Source: Pseudoclavibacter endophyticus
Lineage (GTDB): Bacteria > Actinomycetota > Actinomycetes > Actinomycetales > Microbacteriaceae
NCBI RefSeq assembly: GCF_008831085.1
Contig: NZ_WBJY01000004.1
Coordinates: forward strand, 186,001-250,000
Reading direction: 5' to 3'
DNA length: 64,000 nt
The position numbers and the translations under genes are program-made. Within the stretch, counting starts at the first letter, position 1. Each line of letters starts with the position of its first letter. This document shows positions 29,811 to 39,215 of this stretch, piece by piece. Under the pieces are notes generated by a model, which worked only from the letters and a program-made list of their open reading frames with translations, ran no database searches and was not told where the DNA came from.

Positions 29811-30818
29811 TCAGCGCCCGCGCGCCGCCTGCGCCGCCATGAGCGTCACGAGCTCGTAGACGGTGTGGCTCGCGGCGATGCCCGTGGTCTGCGCGTGGTC
29901 GTAGGCAGGGGCGACCTCGACGACGTCGGCGCCGACGACTCGGCGGTCAGTGAGACTGCGTAGCATGCGCAGCAGCTCGCGGCTCGTGAGCCCGCCCGCC
30001 TCCGGCGTACCCGTGCCGGGCGCGTGGGCCGGGTCGAGCACGTCGATGTCAACCGACACATAGACGGGCGCGCCGCCGATCCGCGTGCGGATTCGCTCGA
30101 TTGCGGCCGCGACGCCGTGCTCCTCGATGAACTCGCTCGTGACGATCGAGAACCCGAGCCGCTCGTCGTCCTCCAGGTCTCCCTTCGAGTACAGCGGACC
30201 GCGCGTGCCGACGTGGCAGCTCGCCGTCAAGTCGATGAGACCCTCCTCGCTGGCGCGGCGGAAGGGCGTGCCGTGCGTGATCGGCGCGCCGAAGTACGTG
30301 TCCCACGTGTCGAGGTGCGCGTCGAAGTGCAGCACCGCGACGGGGCCGTGCTGTTTCGCAACGGCCCGCAGCAGCGGCAGCGCGATCGTGTGGTCGCCGC
30401 CGATCGTGATGATGCCCGAGACTCGCTCCGCGAGCCGCAGCACCGCCTGTTCGAGGTCGGTGACCGCCTGGTCGATGTCGAACGGGTTCACGGCGATGTC
30501 GCCCGCGTCGACCACCTGGGCGGCCGCGAACGGCGAGACGTCCTGCGCGGGGTTGTAGGGGCGCAGCAGGCGCGACGACTCGCGCACGTGCGACGGGCCG
30601 AACCTCGCGCCCGGCCGGTAGCTCACGCCCGTGTCGAACGGCACGCCGACGACGGCGAGGTCGGCCCGCTCGACGTCCTCGAGGCGCGGCAGTCTCGCGA
30701 AGGTGGCGATGCCGGCGTAGCGGGGCACCACCGACGAGTCGACGGGGCCGATCGGCTCGGGGAACCCGTTTCGATCGGCGGCCGCCGGAGCGGCGGTGGG
30801 GTCGGTCGCTTCGGTCAC
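29811..30818 (-). CDS. agmatinase/guanidinobutyrase-family ureohydrolase
   Basis: This 335-residue Mn-dependent ureohydrolase has ligands GGDHT (His143), DAHLD (Asp166, His168, Asp170) and SVDIDVLDP (Asp257, Asp259). It would release urea from a guanidino compound. HGTPFRRA and the YRPGARFGP segment place it in the agmatinase group, which also includes guanidinobutyrases. Its start overlaps the stop of an AruI-like decarboxylase by 4 bp, favouring 4-guanidinobutyrate rather than agmatine as substrate (inference). It is convergent with the response regulator. Confidence 0.93.
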   Translation of the reverse strand: MTEATDPTAAPAAADRNGFPEPIGPVDSSVVPRYAGIATFARLPRLEDVERADLAVVGVPFDTGVSYRPGARFGPSHVRESSRLLRPYNPAQDVSPFAAAQVVDAGDIAVNPFDIDQAVTDLEQAVLRLAERVSGIITIGGDHTIALPLLRAVAKQHGPVAVLHFDAHLDTWDTYFGAPITHGTPFRRASEEGLIDLTASCHVGTRGPLYSKGDLEDDERLGFSIVTSEFIEEHGVAAAIERIRTRIGGAPVYVSVDIDVLDPAHAPGTGTPEAGGLTSRELLRMLRSLTDRRVVGADVVEVAPAYDHAQTTGIAASHTVYELVTLMAAQAARGR

Positions 30819-32530
30819 GGCATGCTCCTCTCATCGGCGCCCGCCCACGCGGGTACCACCTGGTCATGCGGAATGTGCACGAGCTGCACACCGCCCGCGG
30901 CCACGGCGGCAGCGATCTGCGGGCCGATGTCGTCCCAGTCCTCGGCCCGGCGCCCCGTGGCGCCGAAGGCGTCAGCGAGCGCGACCCAGTCTGGCTGCGC
31001 GAGCTCGACGCCGATCGGCGGGATGCCGCGATCGGACTGGTTCTCGCCGATCTCGCCGTAGCCGCCGTTGTCGACGCACACGACCGTGAGATCGAGGCCC
31101 TGCTCGATTGCCGTTGCGAGCTCGTTCACGCAGAACATGAGCGCGCCGTCGCCGATCACGGTGATGACCGGCCGCCGCTCCCCGCGCTCGTCGAGGGCGA
31201 CCCGGGCGCCGATCGCTGCTGGCAGGCCGTAGCCGAGCGTCGCGTACGTCGGCGTGTAGAGCAGCGAGTGCGGCCGCGATTGCCGCAGCACGTTCGCGAG
31301 GCCGAGGTAGACGATCTGCGACGAGTCGCCCGCCACGACCGCGTCGGCGGGCATCGTGCGTGCGATCTCCTCCGCGAGGGCGACGGTCGAAGGGTGGATG
31401 CCCCTGGTCTCGCCGGCGATGGCGGCGCGGAGGTCGACCAGGTCGGGCAGTGCGCGCGCGCCCTCGGTCGCGGTGCCGTCCGCCGCCACGGGGAGCGGGA
31501 CCAGTGAGCCGAGCAGCGCCTCGAGGACGTCCCGGCTGTCGCCCGCGATGCCGATCTCGGCATCCAGGTTCTTATGAAGCTGCGACGCCTCGAGGTCGAC
31601 ACGGATCACGCGACCACGCGCGTCGAGTCGTGGCACCCACAGCTCGGCCTCGCCGAGCTTCGAGCCGACGACGAGCAGCACGTCGGCGGTCTCCGCGACC
31701 TCGCGGGCGGCGGCGAGCCGCAGGTTCGCGCCGAGCGCGAGGGGATGGTGCTCGTCGAGAGTGCCCTTGCCGTTGATGGTCGTGAGCACGGGCGCGCCGA
31801 GCCGCTCCGCAAGCGCGCGCAGCTCGGCGGCGGTCCCCGTGGCGCCGCCGCCGGCGACGATGACGGGGGAGTCGGCCTCTGCGAGGAGCGCGGCGGCGGC
31901 GGCAACGGCATCCGCGTCGATCGCGGGGCGCTCCGGCGCCGGCCGCGCGGCCCTGGCGGAGGCTGGTACCTCCTCACTCGCCGGCGCCTCGAGCACGTCG
32001 AGGGGGATCTCGAGGTGCACGGGCCGTGGGCGACGCGTCGCGAATAGGGCGAACGCGTCGTGCACCGCCTCGACGGCCTCGGCGGCCGTGTGCGCGCGCC
32101 GCGACCACTCGGCGACGGCGCCGGCCATCGCCGTCGCGTCCTTCGTCTCGTGCAGGGTGCCGCGGTCGGCGAACTCGTCGCCGATCGCGGCACCGGGCGA
32201 GATGACGAGCAGGGGTCGCGATTCGCAGAACGCGGTGCCGACCGCGCTCATCGCGTTCTGCAGCCCGGGCCCGGACGTCGTGATGACCACGCCAGGCAGT
32301 CCGCGCTGCTGGGCCCAGCCGTCGGCGCCGTACCCGGAGCCCTGCTCGTGCCGGTTGGTGACCGCGCGGATGCCGAGCTCGGCGAGCGGTCGGTACAGCT
32401 CGAGGTTGTGCGTGCCCGGAATGCCGAACACGGTCGTCACCCCGTACGCCCGGATCGTCTCGAGCACAGCCCGGCCCGTCGTGTCGCGGTAGCGCTCGGC
32501 GACCGCGGCGTGCGGCTGCTCGGCCGTCAC
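30815..32530 (-). CDS. ThDP-dependent decarboxylase, AruI-like (5-guanidino-2-oxopentanoate)
   Basis: This 571-residue enzyme of the acetolactate-synthase fold has catalytic Glu62 in NRHEQGSG, a [15 protein letters not shown] segment, and a C-terminal ThDP motif ([17 protein letters not shown]). Its start, [15 protein letters not shown], and [11 protein letters not shown] resemble AruI, which decarboxylates the 2-oxo acid of arginine to 4-guanidinobutyraldehyde. The neighbouring ureohydrolase supports this over acetolactate synthase or benzoylformate decarboxylase. There is no small regulatory ILV subunit nearby. It is coupled by 4-bp overlaps on both sides. Confidence 0.85.
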   Translation of the reverse strand: MTAEQPHAAVAERYRDTTGRAVLETIRAYGVTTVFGIPGTHNLELYRPLAELGIRAVTNRHEQGSGYGADGWAQQRGLPGVVITTSGPGLQNAMSAVGTAFCESRPLLVISPGAAIGDEFADRGTLHETKDATAMAGAVAEWSRRAHTAAEAVEAVHDAFALFATRRPRPVHLEIPLDVLEAPASEEVPASARAARPAPERPAIDADAVAAAAALLAEADSPVIVAGGGATGTAAELRALAERLGAPVLTTINGKGTLDEHHPLALGANLRLAAAREVAETADVLLVVGSKLGEAELWVPRLDARGRVIRVDLEASQLHKNLDAEIGIAGDSRDVLEALLGSLVPLPVAADGTATEGARALPDLVDLRAAIAGETRGIHPSTVALAEEIARTMPADAVVAGDSSQIVYLGLANVLRQSRPHSLLYTPTYATLGYGLPAAIGARVALDERGERRPVITVIGDGALMFCVNELATAIEQGLDLTVVCVDNGGYGEIGENQSDRGIPPIGVELAQPDWVALADAFGATGRRAEDWDDIGPQIAAAVAAGGVQLVHIPHDQVVPAWAGADERSMP

Positions 32531-34197
32531 GCGTCGCCCCTCCGCTGAACGCCGCCGACCCAGGTCTGCCGCACCTCGATCGCGCTGATGCGGTCGGGCG
32601 CCACCTCGAGCGGGTCGTCGCCGAGCACGGCGAAATCGGCGTACTTTCCTGGCTCGAGCGACCCGAGATCGTCTTCGCGGCCGAGCGAAACGGCGCCCTC
32701 GTACGTGTGCGCTCGAAGCGCCGCGCGCGCCGAGATGCGGAGCGCATCCGGCCCCAGGCGGTGACCCGCGCGCGTCACGCGCGTGACGGCCGTCTGGATC
32801 GCCTCGAGCGGGTTCGGGTCGGCGACGGGCGCGTCCGACGAGATCGTCGTCGGCACGCCGGCGGCCTCGAACTCGCCGAGCGGGTTGAAGCGTTCACCCG
32901 GCGTGCCGATGGCCTGCTCGACGCCCTCGCCCCAGTTGTAGTAGTGCTGGGGCTGGTTGACCGGCCGGATGCCGGCCCTCGCGAAGCGCTCGATCTGCTC
33001 GGGCGTCGGCAGCCCGCAGTGCTCGATGCGGTGGCGCGCGTCGGGCTCCGGACGCTCGGCCAGTGCCGCCTCGATCGCCTGGGTCACCATCTCAATGGCG
33101 GTCGGCGACTGCGCGTGCGTCGCGGTCTGCAGCCCGGCGGCGTGCGCCCGGCGAATGAGCTCGGCGTAGTCGGCGGGCTCGTGGTAGAGCTGGCCTGTCC
33201 GGCACGGGTCGCCGACGTAGCCGTCCGGGAAGTACGCGGTCCACCCGCCGAGCGTGCCGTCGGCGTAGAACTTGATGCCGGCGAAGCTCAGGTACGCATT
33301 GCCGAACTGGCCGACGAGCCCCATCTCCAGGGCCTCGTCGAGCAGGTGCGACAGCAGGTACATCGACACGCGCACGTCGAGGCGATCGGTCTCGGCGAGG
33401 CGGAGGTACATGTCGAACTCACGGCGCGTGACCTGCAGGTCGCCGATCGTCGTGACGCCCGCCGCGAGGAACCGTTCGGTCGCGGCGTCGAGCTGCCGCA
33501 GGTGCTCGTCCGGCTCATCGGCCAGGTGGAAGTTCGGACCGTGGTGGCCGATCTTCACGCCGTGCATGCCCGTGAGGATGTTGCAGGCCGCATCGGACAG
33601 CTCGCCCGTGAGCTCGCCGTCCCCGTCGCGGAAGAACACGCCACCTTCCGGGTCCGGGGTCTCCCGGCCGACACCGTTCGCCTCCAGGGTGTACGAGTTC
33701 ACGACGCCCCCGTGGCCGGAGGCGTTCATGAGGTACACCTCCCGGTCGGTTGCGACCTCGTCGAGCTCGAATCGGGTCGGGTGGCGCTGCTCGGCGAGGT
33801 TGCGGTGCTCGTAGCCGTAGCCGCGAACGGGCCGGCCCTCGGGGACGCGACCGGCGGCATCCCGCAACCGCGAAACGATCTCGGGGATGCTCGCGGCCTT
33901 GCTCGGGCCGCAGTCGACCCACGTCATCATCTGCCCGAACATGAGGGGATGCGCGTGGGCGTCGACGAAGCCGGGGACCACGACGGCGTCGCCGAGGTCG
34001 GCGCGCTCCGGCGCCAGCCCCGACGCGGCTGCCGCGGCCTCGCACGCGTCGAGGTCGCCGACCGCGACGATGAGGCCCCGGTCGATGAGCATGGCCGTCG
34101 CCGTCGAGTCGGTGCGGTCGAGGGTGTGGATGCGCCTGGCCGTCACGAGGCGCGCCTCGGTCTGCCGTGGGCGGTCGAAGGGCGCGAGCTTCCTCAT
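32527..34197 (-). CDS. YtcJ-like metal-dependent amidohydrolase
   Basis: This 556-residue protein of the amidohydrolase_3 group has metal-binding HAH at 81-83 (VPGFVDAHAHP). Later ligand regions are HAAGLQTATHAQ, HRIEHCG and TISSDAPVADPNPL, and it ends in the usual composite beta-domain (GSLEPGKYADFAVL). Members hydrolyse C-N bonds in formamides, N-acyl compounds or cyclic imidates. The start is ATG 34197, which overlaps the transporter stop by 4 bp. In this operon it could deprotect the imported guanidino compound, but that is inference. Confidence 0.9.
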   Translation of the reverse strand: MRKLAPFDRPRQTEARLVTARRIHTLDRTDSTATAMLIDRGLIVAVGDLDACEAAAAASGLAPERADLGDAVVVPGFVDAHAHPLMFGQMMTWVDCGPSKAASIPEIVSRLRDAAGRVPEGRPVRGYGYEHRNLAEQRHPTRFELDEVATDREVYLMNASGHGGVVNSYTLEANGVGRETPDPEGGVFFRDGDGELTGELSDAACNILTGMHGVKIGHHGPNFHLADEPDEHLRQLDAATERFLAAGVTTIGDLQVTRREFDMYLRLAETDRLDVRVSMYLLSHLLDEALEMGLVGQFGNAYLSFAGIKFYADGTLGGWTAYFPDGYVGDPCRTGQLYHEPADYAELIRRAHAAGLQTATHAQSPTAIEMVTQAIEAALAERPEPDARHRIEHCGLPTPEQIERFARAGIRPVNQPQHYYNWGEGVEQAIGTPGERFNPLGEFEAAGVPTTISSDAPVADPNPLEAIQTAVTRVTRAGHRLGPDALRISARAALRAHTYEGAVSLGREDDLGSLEPGKYADFAVLGDDPLEVAPDRISAIEVRQTWVGGVQRRGDA

Positions 34198-35558
34198 GCG
34201 GGCCGTCCCCGCGTCGCGTCGGGCGATGCAGCCTGGTGTTCGGGCTCGACGTCGTCCTCCAGCTGCGGCGCGAAGTAGGTGCAGATCGCTCCGACCACGG
34301 CCATGCCGGCAATCATGAAGATGACCGACCAGATCGTCCCGGTCCAGCCGAGCAGCTGCGTCGCGAACCATGGCGAGAACCCGGCCCAGATGGCGGCGCC
34401 GATGCCATAGGCGAGCGCGATCGACGTGTAGCGCGCCTGCGGCGGGAACATCTGGGCGAGGAGCGCCGCGATCGGCGCGTAGGTGGCGCTCATGGCGATG
34501 CGCACGAGCGAGGCGAGCAGGAACACGAGTGCTTCGATCCCGGTTGGCATGATGAGCATGAAGACCGCGAACACCACCGCCGATGAGGCGAGACCGAGGT
34601 ACATGATCGTCTTCCTGCCCCACTTGTCCCCGAGCCAGGCGATCGGGAGGGTCACGAGGAACTCGACGAACGAAGCGATCGTCATGGCGTCGAGGATCAG
34701 CTGTTCGCTCAGGAGCACCGGTTCGCCGGTCGCGTAGGCCGTCGCGAAGGTCGTCGCGAGGTAGTAGCCGCCCGTCGAGATGGGGATGAGTCCGATGCCG
34801 AGCAGGATCGGCAGCCAGTTCGAGCGCACTGCCACGAAGAGGGGCGTCGACTGTGGTGCGCCCTTCGCCTTCTCGGCGCCCACCTGCTGTTCGAAGACGG
34901 GCGACTCCTCGACGCGGTAGCGCACCCAGAAGCCGACGGCGACGAGCAGGATGGAGACGATGAAGGGGATGCGCCAGCCGCCGTCGATGATGAACGTGTC
35001 GCCGGCGCGGGACATGATTGCGAAGATCCCCGAGGCGAGCAGCGCGCCGGCCGGGTTGCCGAGCTGCGTGAAGCCGCCGTAGAACGTCTTCGACTTGGCG
35101 GGGGCGTGCTCGACGCTCATGAGCACGGCGCCGCCCCACTCGCCGCCGACCGCGAGGCCCTGCAGGGCGCGCAGCAGCACGAGCATGATGGGGGCGAAGA
35201 CGCCGACGTCGGCGTAGGTGGGCAGGAAGCCGACGAGCACGGTCGCGACCCCCATGAGCAGCAGCGTCATGACGAGCGAGACTCGGCGGCCCAACCGGTC
35301 GCCGATGTGGCCGAACAGGATGCCGCCGATCGGACGCACGAGGAACGCGACGGCGAACGTCGCGAACGACGAGGCCGTCTCGGCCAGCGGGTCGTCGCTC
35401 GGGAAGAACAGCGGGCCGAAGACGAGGGCCGCTGCGGTCGCGTAGACGTAGAAGTCGTACCACTCGATCGTGGTCCCCACGAAGGCGGCGATGCCGGCTC
35501 GGCGGGCTCTCGCGGGGTGCGCGGACGCGGGTCGGGGTGACGCGGGGCTGGTAGACAT
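34194..35558 (-). CDS. MHS-family MFS transporter
   Basis: This 454-residue metabolite:H+ symporter-type transporter opens with FVGTTIEWYDFYVYATAAALVFG and carries the MFS loop GHIGDRLGRRVSL. GLAVGGEWGGAVLM and VEESPVFE are also MHS signatures (ProP, ShiA, KgtP relatives). Twelve helices are expected. As first gene of the minus-strand operon it most likely imports the compound degraded by the three enzymes that follow. Confidence 0.94.
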   Translation of the reverse strand: MSTSPASPRPASAHPARARRAGIAAFVGTTIEWYDFYVYATAAALVFGPLFFPSDDPLAETASSFATFAVAFLVRPIGGILFGHIGDRLGRRVSLVMTLLLMGVATVLVGFLPTYADVGVFAPIMLVLLRALQGLAVGGEWGGAVLMSVEHAPAKSKTFYGGFTQLGNPAGALLASGIFAIMSRAGDTFIIDGGWRIPFIVSILLVAVGFWVRYRVEESPVFEQQVGAEKAKGAPQSTPLFVAVRSNWLPILLGIGLIPISTGGYYLATTFATAYATGEPVLLSEQLILDAMTIASFVEFLVTLPIAWLGDKWGRKTIMYLGLASSAVVFAVFMLIMPTGIEALVFLLASLVRIAMSATYAPIAALLAQMFPPQARYTSIALAYGIGAAIWAGFSPWFATQLLGWTGTIWSVIFMIAGMAVVGAICTYFAPQLEDDVEPEHQAASPDATRGRPA

Positions 35559-35745
35559 TGCCGCTCCTTCGCGGGTTGCGTTGTGCGAAGGATGCTAGGT
35601 CGGAGAAACGGCGCCGGCAACGGCAAATCATGCGCGAACCGTTCTCGCGAGCGAAGAAGTGCACGGGCGCGCCAGCGAAATCGCGGACACCGTCACGAGT
35701 AGCGTGTGTTGCACGCGGATTCTGCTGGCCTCGCCCGGCAATCGC

Positions 35746-35765
35746 GGGTATCTCGCGAGATTCCC
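35746..35765. promoter_or_regulatory. 20-bp inverted repeat in divergent promoter region
   Basis: GGGTATCTCGCGAGATTCCC has a perfect 12-bp ATCTCGCGAGAT core and near-perfect flanks. It lies between the transporter operon and the Lrp gene, at 88-107 bp from the Lrp start, and is a likely operator. Confidence 0.6.
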
Positions 35766-35852
35766 GGATGCCCGCGGGATCCGACCCGCCGAGAAGCCGG
35801 CGGAGGGAGCCACGCTCGCGTGTCCGCCTTCACGAGAGAGATGGGGTGAGCG

Positions 35853-36857
35853 GTGGACGTTGATGCCGCGGTGATTCGCGTGCTGCAGGAAGATGGCCGG
35901 GCGAGCATCCGGTCGATCGCCGAGCGCGTCGGCCAGCCGCGCGGCGCCGTCGCCGACCGGGTGAGGCGGATGCTCACGGACGGCACCGTCCGCGTCGTCG
36001 CGGCCGTCGATCCTGCCTTCTTCGGGCAGCACGTGCTCGCGCACGTCTCGATCCGAGCGGACGGGCCCGCGTGGCCGATCGGTGAACGGCTGCGCGCGCT
36101 GCCGGAGACCGTCTTCGTCTCGGCGATCGGCGGGGTCTTCGACCTCGTCGCCGAGGTGCGCGTCGGCACGATGCCGGCGCTGCACGATCTGCTCGCCCGA
36201 CTTCGCGCCCTTGCGGGCGTCGCCAGCATCCGCACCCTCGTGTATTCGAGGGTCGTCAAGGGATTTTTCGTCTCCGACTACCAGGGCGACCTCTCGGTTG
36301 ACGCCATCGACGAGGCGCTCATCGAACGCCTGCAGTACGACGGGCGCATGAGCTACCGAGCGCTCGGTGAGGCGGTGCGGCTCTCGCCCTCCGCCGTGAC
36401 AGCGCGCGTGCAGCGGCTCATCGACGGCGGAGTCATCAAGATCAGCGCGGTCGAGGCGCGAGGGCTCGCGCAGCGACAGCTGTCGATGGGGGTCGGACTC
36501 AACCTCGCGACCGGAGGCGTTCACGATGGCGACGGGGCCGTGCTCGATGCCCTGCGCGCATCGCGCGGCGTCGACTTCGCGGCGCGAACCGTGGGCAACG
36601 TCGACCTGGTCGCAACGCTCGTCGAGCCGACTCCGGGCGCGCTGTTCGAGACACTCGAGCACCTCCGGTCCCTTCCGGGCGTCGCGCAGCTCGACGCCTG
36701 GGTCCACCTCTCGGTGCTCAAGGAGGACTACGCGCGGACACTGCGCGTCGGTGGCGCGGACGAGGGCGCGCCAGAGGCCGGTGAGGCGCTCGCGGGGCGA
36801 GTGCGACAGGATGGGGGCTCGGGCCCCGCCCCGCGCATCCGGCCGACGGGGGCGTGA
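35853..36857 (+). CDS. tandem Lrp/AsnC-family regulator
   Basis: This 334-residue protein contains two complete Lrp modules in one chain. The first (1-150) has HTH VIRVLQEDGRASIRSIAERV and a RAM-like domain. The second (about 152-310) has HTH LIERLQYDGRMSYRALGEAVRLSPSAVTARV (shown in part) and a second RAM domain. Normal Lrp proteins are about 150 residues. It is divergent from the transporter/amidohydrolase/decarboxylase/ureohydrolase operon and is its probable regulator, sensing an amino acid or related compound. Confidence 0.92.
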   Translation: MDVDAAVIRVLQEDGRASIRSIAERVGQPRGAVADRVRRMLTDGTVRVVAAVDPAFFGQHVLAHVSIRADGPAWPIGERLRALPETVFVSAIGGVFDLVAEVRVGTMPALHDLLARLRALAGVASIRTLVYSRVVKGFFVSDYQGDLSVDAIDEALIERLQYDGRMSYRALGEAVRLSPSAVTARVQRLIDGGVIKISAVEARGLAQRQLSMGVGLNLATGGVHDGDGAVLDALRASRGVDFAARTVGNVDLVATLVEPTPGALFETLEHLRSLPGVAQLDAWVHLSVLKEDYARTLRVGGADEGAPEAGEALAGRVRQDGGSGPAPRIRPTGA

Positions 36858-36896
36858 CGGCGGATGCGGCGCGCGCACGACGACAGGGAGACACAC

Positions 36897-37811
36897 GTGA
36901 CGAACCCGGCGACGACCCTCTTCAGCGGGCTGAGCGCGTTTCCGCTGACCCCGCTCACCGACGACGGCGTCGACGAGCGGGCGTTCGCGAACCTCGTCGG
37001 GCGGCTCGCCGTGCACGGCGTCGACTCGATCACGGCGCTCGGGTCGACGGGGTCGTACGTCTACCTCACGCGCGAGGAACGGGCGGCGGTCGCCCGCCGG
37101 GCCGTCCAGCACGCGCGTGATGTGCCGGTGATCGTCGGCGTCGGGGCCCTGCGCACGCAGCAGGTGCTCGCGTGCGTCGAGGACGCGCAGGCGGCGGGCG
37201 CGGCGGGCGTGCTGCTCGCGCCGGTGTCGTACCAGCCGCTCTCGGCCGACGAGGTGCTCGGCCTCTACGCCGACGTCGACCGGGCCGTTTCGGTGCCCAT
37301 CGTCGTCTACGACAACCCCCGGACCACTGGCTTCACCTTCACCGATGAGCTCTACCGGGCGGTGGCCGAATTACCCAATGTCGCCGCGATCAAGATCCCG
37401 GGCGTGCCCGCCGCCGTCGACGAAGCGGCGGCCCGCGTCGCGCACCTGCGCGAGCTCCTGCCCGAAGGGGTCGCGATCGGCGTTTCGGGCGATCCGGCGG
37501 CCGCGAGGGGGCTCGCTGCCGGATGCGATGCCTGGTTCTCGGTCATCGGCGGCACCCTTCCCGAGCACGCGCTCGCGATCGCCCAGCTCGCCGCGACCGG
37601 CCGCCACGATGACGCACTGGCGTTCTCCGAGCGCCTCCAGCCGATCTGGGAGCTGTTCGAGAAGCACGGCAGCCTGCGCGTCACCGCCGCGATCGCCGAG
37701 TACCTGGGGCTGGTGCCGCCCATGAGCCTGCCCCTGCCGATCCGCGGGCTCGACGACGCGGCCAGGGCCGAAGTCGCCCGGGTGGTCGAAGTGCTCGTGC
37801 TCCCGGCCTAG
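36897..37811 (+). CDS. DapA-family class I aldolase/synthase
   Basis: This 304-residue TIM-barrel protein has the catalytic Tyr in YDNPRTTGF and the Schiff-base Lys in AAIKIPG, plus ITALGSTGSYVYLTREER near the start. These features are shared by dihydrodipicolinate synthase, N-acetylneuraminate lyase and keto-deoxy-sugar aldolases. It lies 39 bp after the Lrp gene, outside any lysine locus, so a catabolic aldolase is more likely than lysine biosynthesis. GTG 36897 with GGGAG upstream is the probable start. Confidence 0.9.
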   Translation: MTNPATTLFSGLSAFPLTPLTDDGVDERAFANLVGRLAVHGVDSITALGSTGSYVYLTREERAAVARRAVQHARDVPVIVGVGALRTQQVLACVEDAQAAGAAGVLLAPVSYQPLSADEVLGLYADVDRAVSVPIVVYDNPRTTGFTFTDELYRAVAELPNVAAIKIPGVPAAVDEAAARVAHLRELLPEGVAIGVSGDPAAARGLAAGCDAWFSVIGGTLPEHALAIAQLAATGRHDDALAFSERLQPIWELFEKHGSLRVTAAIAEYLGLVPPMSLPLPIRGLDDAARAEVARVVEVLVLPA

Positions 37812-38020
37812 CCGACCCGCGCCCGCACCCTGTCGTTTCTCGGGAGCGGCGTTTACTATTGCTCAGTTGCCGGATGCGCCGCGCGCGCTCCCGGCGCGAT
37901 CGGGTGGTGCACGAGTTTTGGGCCGGAGGCCCCGTCTCCGCCCGGCACCGCACGCGGTCGCGATCGCGCGCCCGGACCCCCTCGGGCAGCCGCCATGACT
38001 GAAGACGAAGGGACACCCCT

Positions 38021-38722
38021 GTGACGCAAGAGGCTGAAGCGCCGCACCACCACGTGGCGCCGCAGCACGCCGCCGTGCCCAAGAAGTCGGGCGCCGGCTC
38101 GCGAATCGGCCGGGCGCTGCTCGGCATCGTCGGAGTGCTGTGCCTCGTGCTCGGCGTCATCGTGCTCGGCGGGCTCGTCCTCGCCCCCAACCAGACGGCA
38201 TCCGTGCTCGGTGACATGAAGGTGGGCGCCCAGTCCGCCGTGCAAGACGCGAGCGGCCGCGCCCCCGAGGTCCAGCTCGGCGAGACCGGGCCTGTCAGCC
38301 TGCTCGACGTCTGCGACGGCCTGTTCTACGGCATGGCCTCGTATGAGGACGTCAACCAGATCATTCCCGTCTACGCGGCCCACAACAACTGCGGCGGCGA
38401 CGTCGTCCTCGCCTGGGATGTCGGCGATCGCATCCAGATCGAGGGCGATGGCCGCTCCGGGCTGTTCGAGGTCGTCGACGTGCGCATCACCCCCAAGACG
38501 TGGGCGACGACCTCCGACCTGATCGGCCTCGGCGGCGAGTTCGCACTGCAGTCGTGCTACTACGGCATCAACGAGATGCGGTTCCTCGGTCTGGAGCCCG
38601 TGACCGACCCGAGCGCGCCGCCGGCGACGGCGCCCGCCACCGGCGCGCCCATCGAGGTGCCCGAGCACGCCCCGCCGCCCGACTACGAGCCGGAACCCAC
38701 GAACCCCGGCCTCGGCGGCTAG
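38021..38722 (+). CDS. sortase-like membrane protein with His-Cys-Arg triad
   Basis: This 233-residue protein has an N-terminal cytoplasmic tail, one membrane helix (LGIVGVLCLVLGVIVLGGLVL, residues 34-54) and an extracellular domain. AAHNNCGGDVVLAWDVGDRIQI, LFEVVDVRITP and EFALQSCYYGINEMRFLGLEP resemble a sortase barrel with His121, Cys179 and Arg187 as the triad. A Pro-rich tail follows. No LPxTG substrate is adjacent. It may be a shortened housekeeping or orphan sortase-related protein; the assignment rests on motif spacing only. Confidence 0.55.
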   Translation: MTQEAEAPHHHVAPQHAAVPKKSGAGSRIGRALLGIVGVLCLVLGVIVLGGLVLAPNQTASVLGDMKVGAQSAVQDASGRAPEVQLGETGPVSLLDVCDGLFYGMASYEDVNQIIPVYAAHNNCGGDVVLAWDVGDRIQIEGDGRSGLFEVVDVRITPKTWATTSDLIGLGGEFALQSCYYGINEMRFLGLEPVTDPSAPPATAPATGAPIEVPEHAPPPDYEPEPTNPGLGG

Positions 38723-38745
38723 CGCGCCCTGCCCCACCGCGCGGC

Positions 38746-38840
38746 CGCGTGCATCCCCCGCACCGCGTGCATGCGCACCCCGCCGCGTGCATGCACCCCG
38801 GCCGCGTGCATGCACTCCCGCCGCGTGTATTCTGAGTGCA
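38746..38840. repeat. tandem array of about five 19-bp CGCGTGCAT units
   Basis: CGCGTGCAT recurs at 38746, 38764, 38784 and 38803, with a CGCGTGTAT variant at 38822, i.e. every 18-20 bp. The intervening bases are C-rich (GCACCCCG-like). Confidence 0.8.
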
Positions 38841-38914
38841 CCAAATGCGTGACTCGCCGCGCATTTCTCCGGCCTGTGGCGCCACGTGCACTCGATTCGC
38901 CAACAGCGGTCAGC
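38820..38914. repeat. 95-bp direct repeat, copy 1
   Basis: An ungapped alignment with 38973-39067 shows 80 of 95 positions identical. This copy contains an inverted repeat AAATGCG-N10-CGCATTT (38843-38866). Confidence 0.85.
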
Positions 38915-38972
38915 GGCATTGGGGTTCGGCGCGAGCGGTTGACGGTTCACGGCGTGCCGCGCTCTGCCGCCC

Positions 38973-39067
38973 GCCGCGTGCATTCTGAGTGCACCAGATG
39001 CGCGACACGCCGTGCATTTCGCCGACCCGTGGCGTCAGGTGCACCCGTTTCGCAAGCAACGGTCAGC
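38973..39067. repeat. 95-bp direct repeat, copy 2
   Basis: This is the second copy, starting 153 bp after copy 1. The hairpin arms differ at two places, both of which turn Watson-Crick pairs into G-U pairs. No coding sequence is visible across it. Confidence 0.85.
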
Positions 39068-39215
39068 AGCGCGGCCCGGCGGCACGATTCCCGTATGACG
39101 TTGCGTGACCGGCCATGACGCCTGTGACGTAACCCAGTAGACCTCGGACCGGCCGAGCGAGCACGCTGAGAGATGGCGCAAGTCGCCGCCGACCACGCAC
39201 CCGAGGAGCGCACGT

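Noticed and set aside
30815..32530. Acetolactate synthase large subunit
   Set aside because: No small subunit or ilv neighbours, and the operon partner is a ureohydrolase; AruI-type decarboxylase fits better.
32527..35664. 1045-codon minus-strand frame as a fused protein
   Set aside because: The first part is an out-of-frame reading of the MHS transporter gene; the real amidohydrolase starts at 34197.
38746..39067. CRISPR array
   Set aside because: The units are too short or too few, spacers are not unique, and no cas genes are near.
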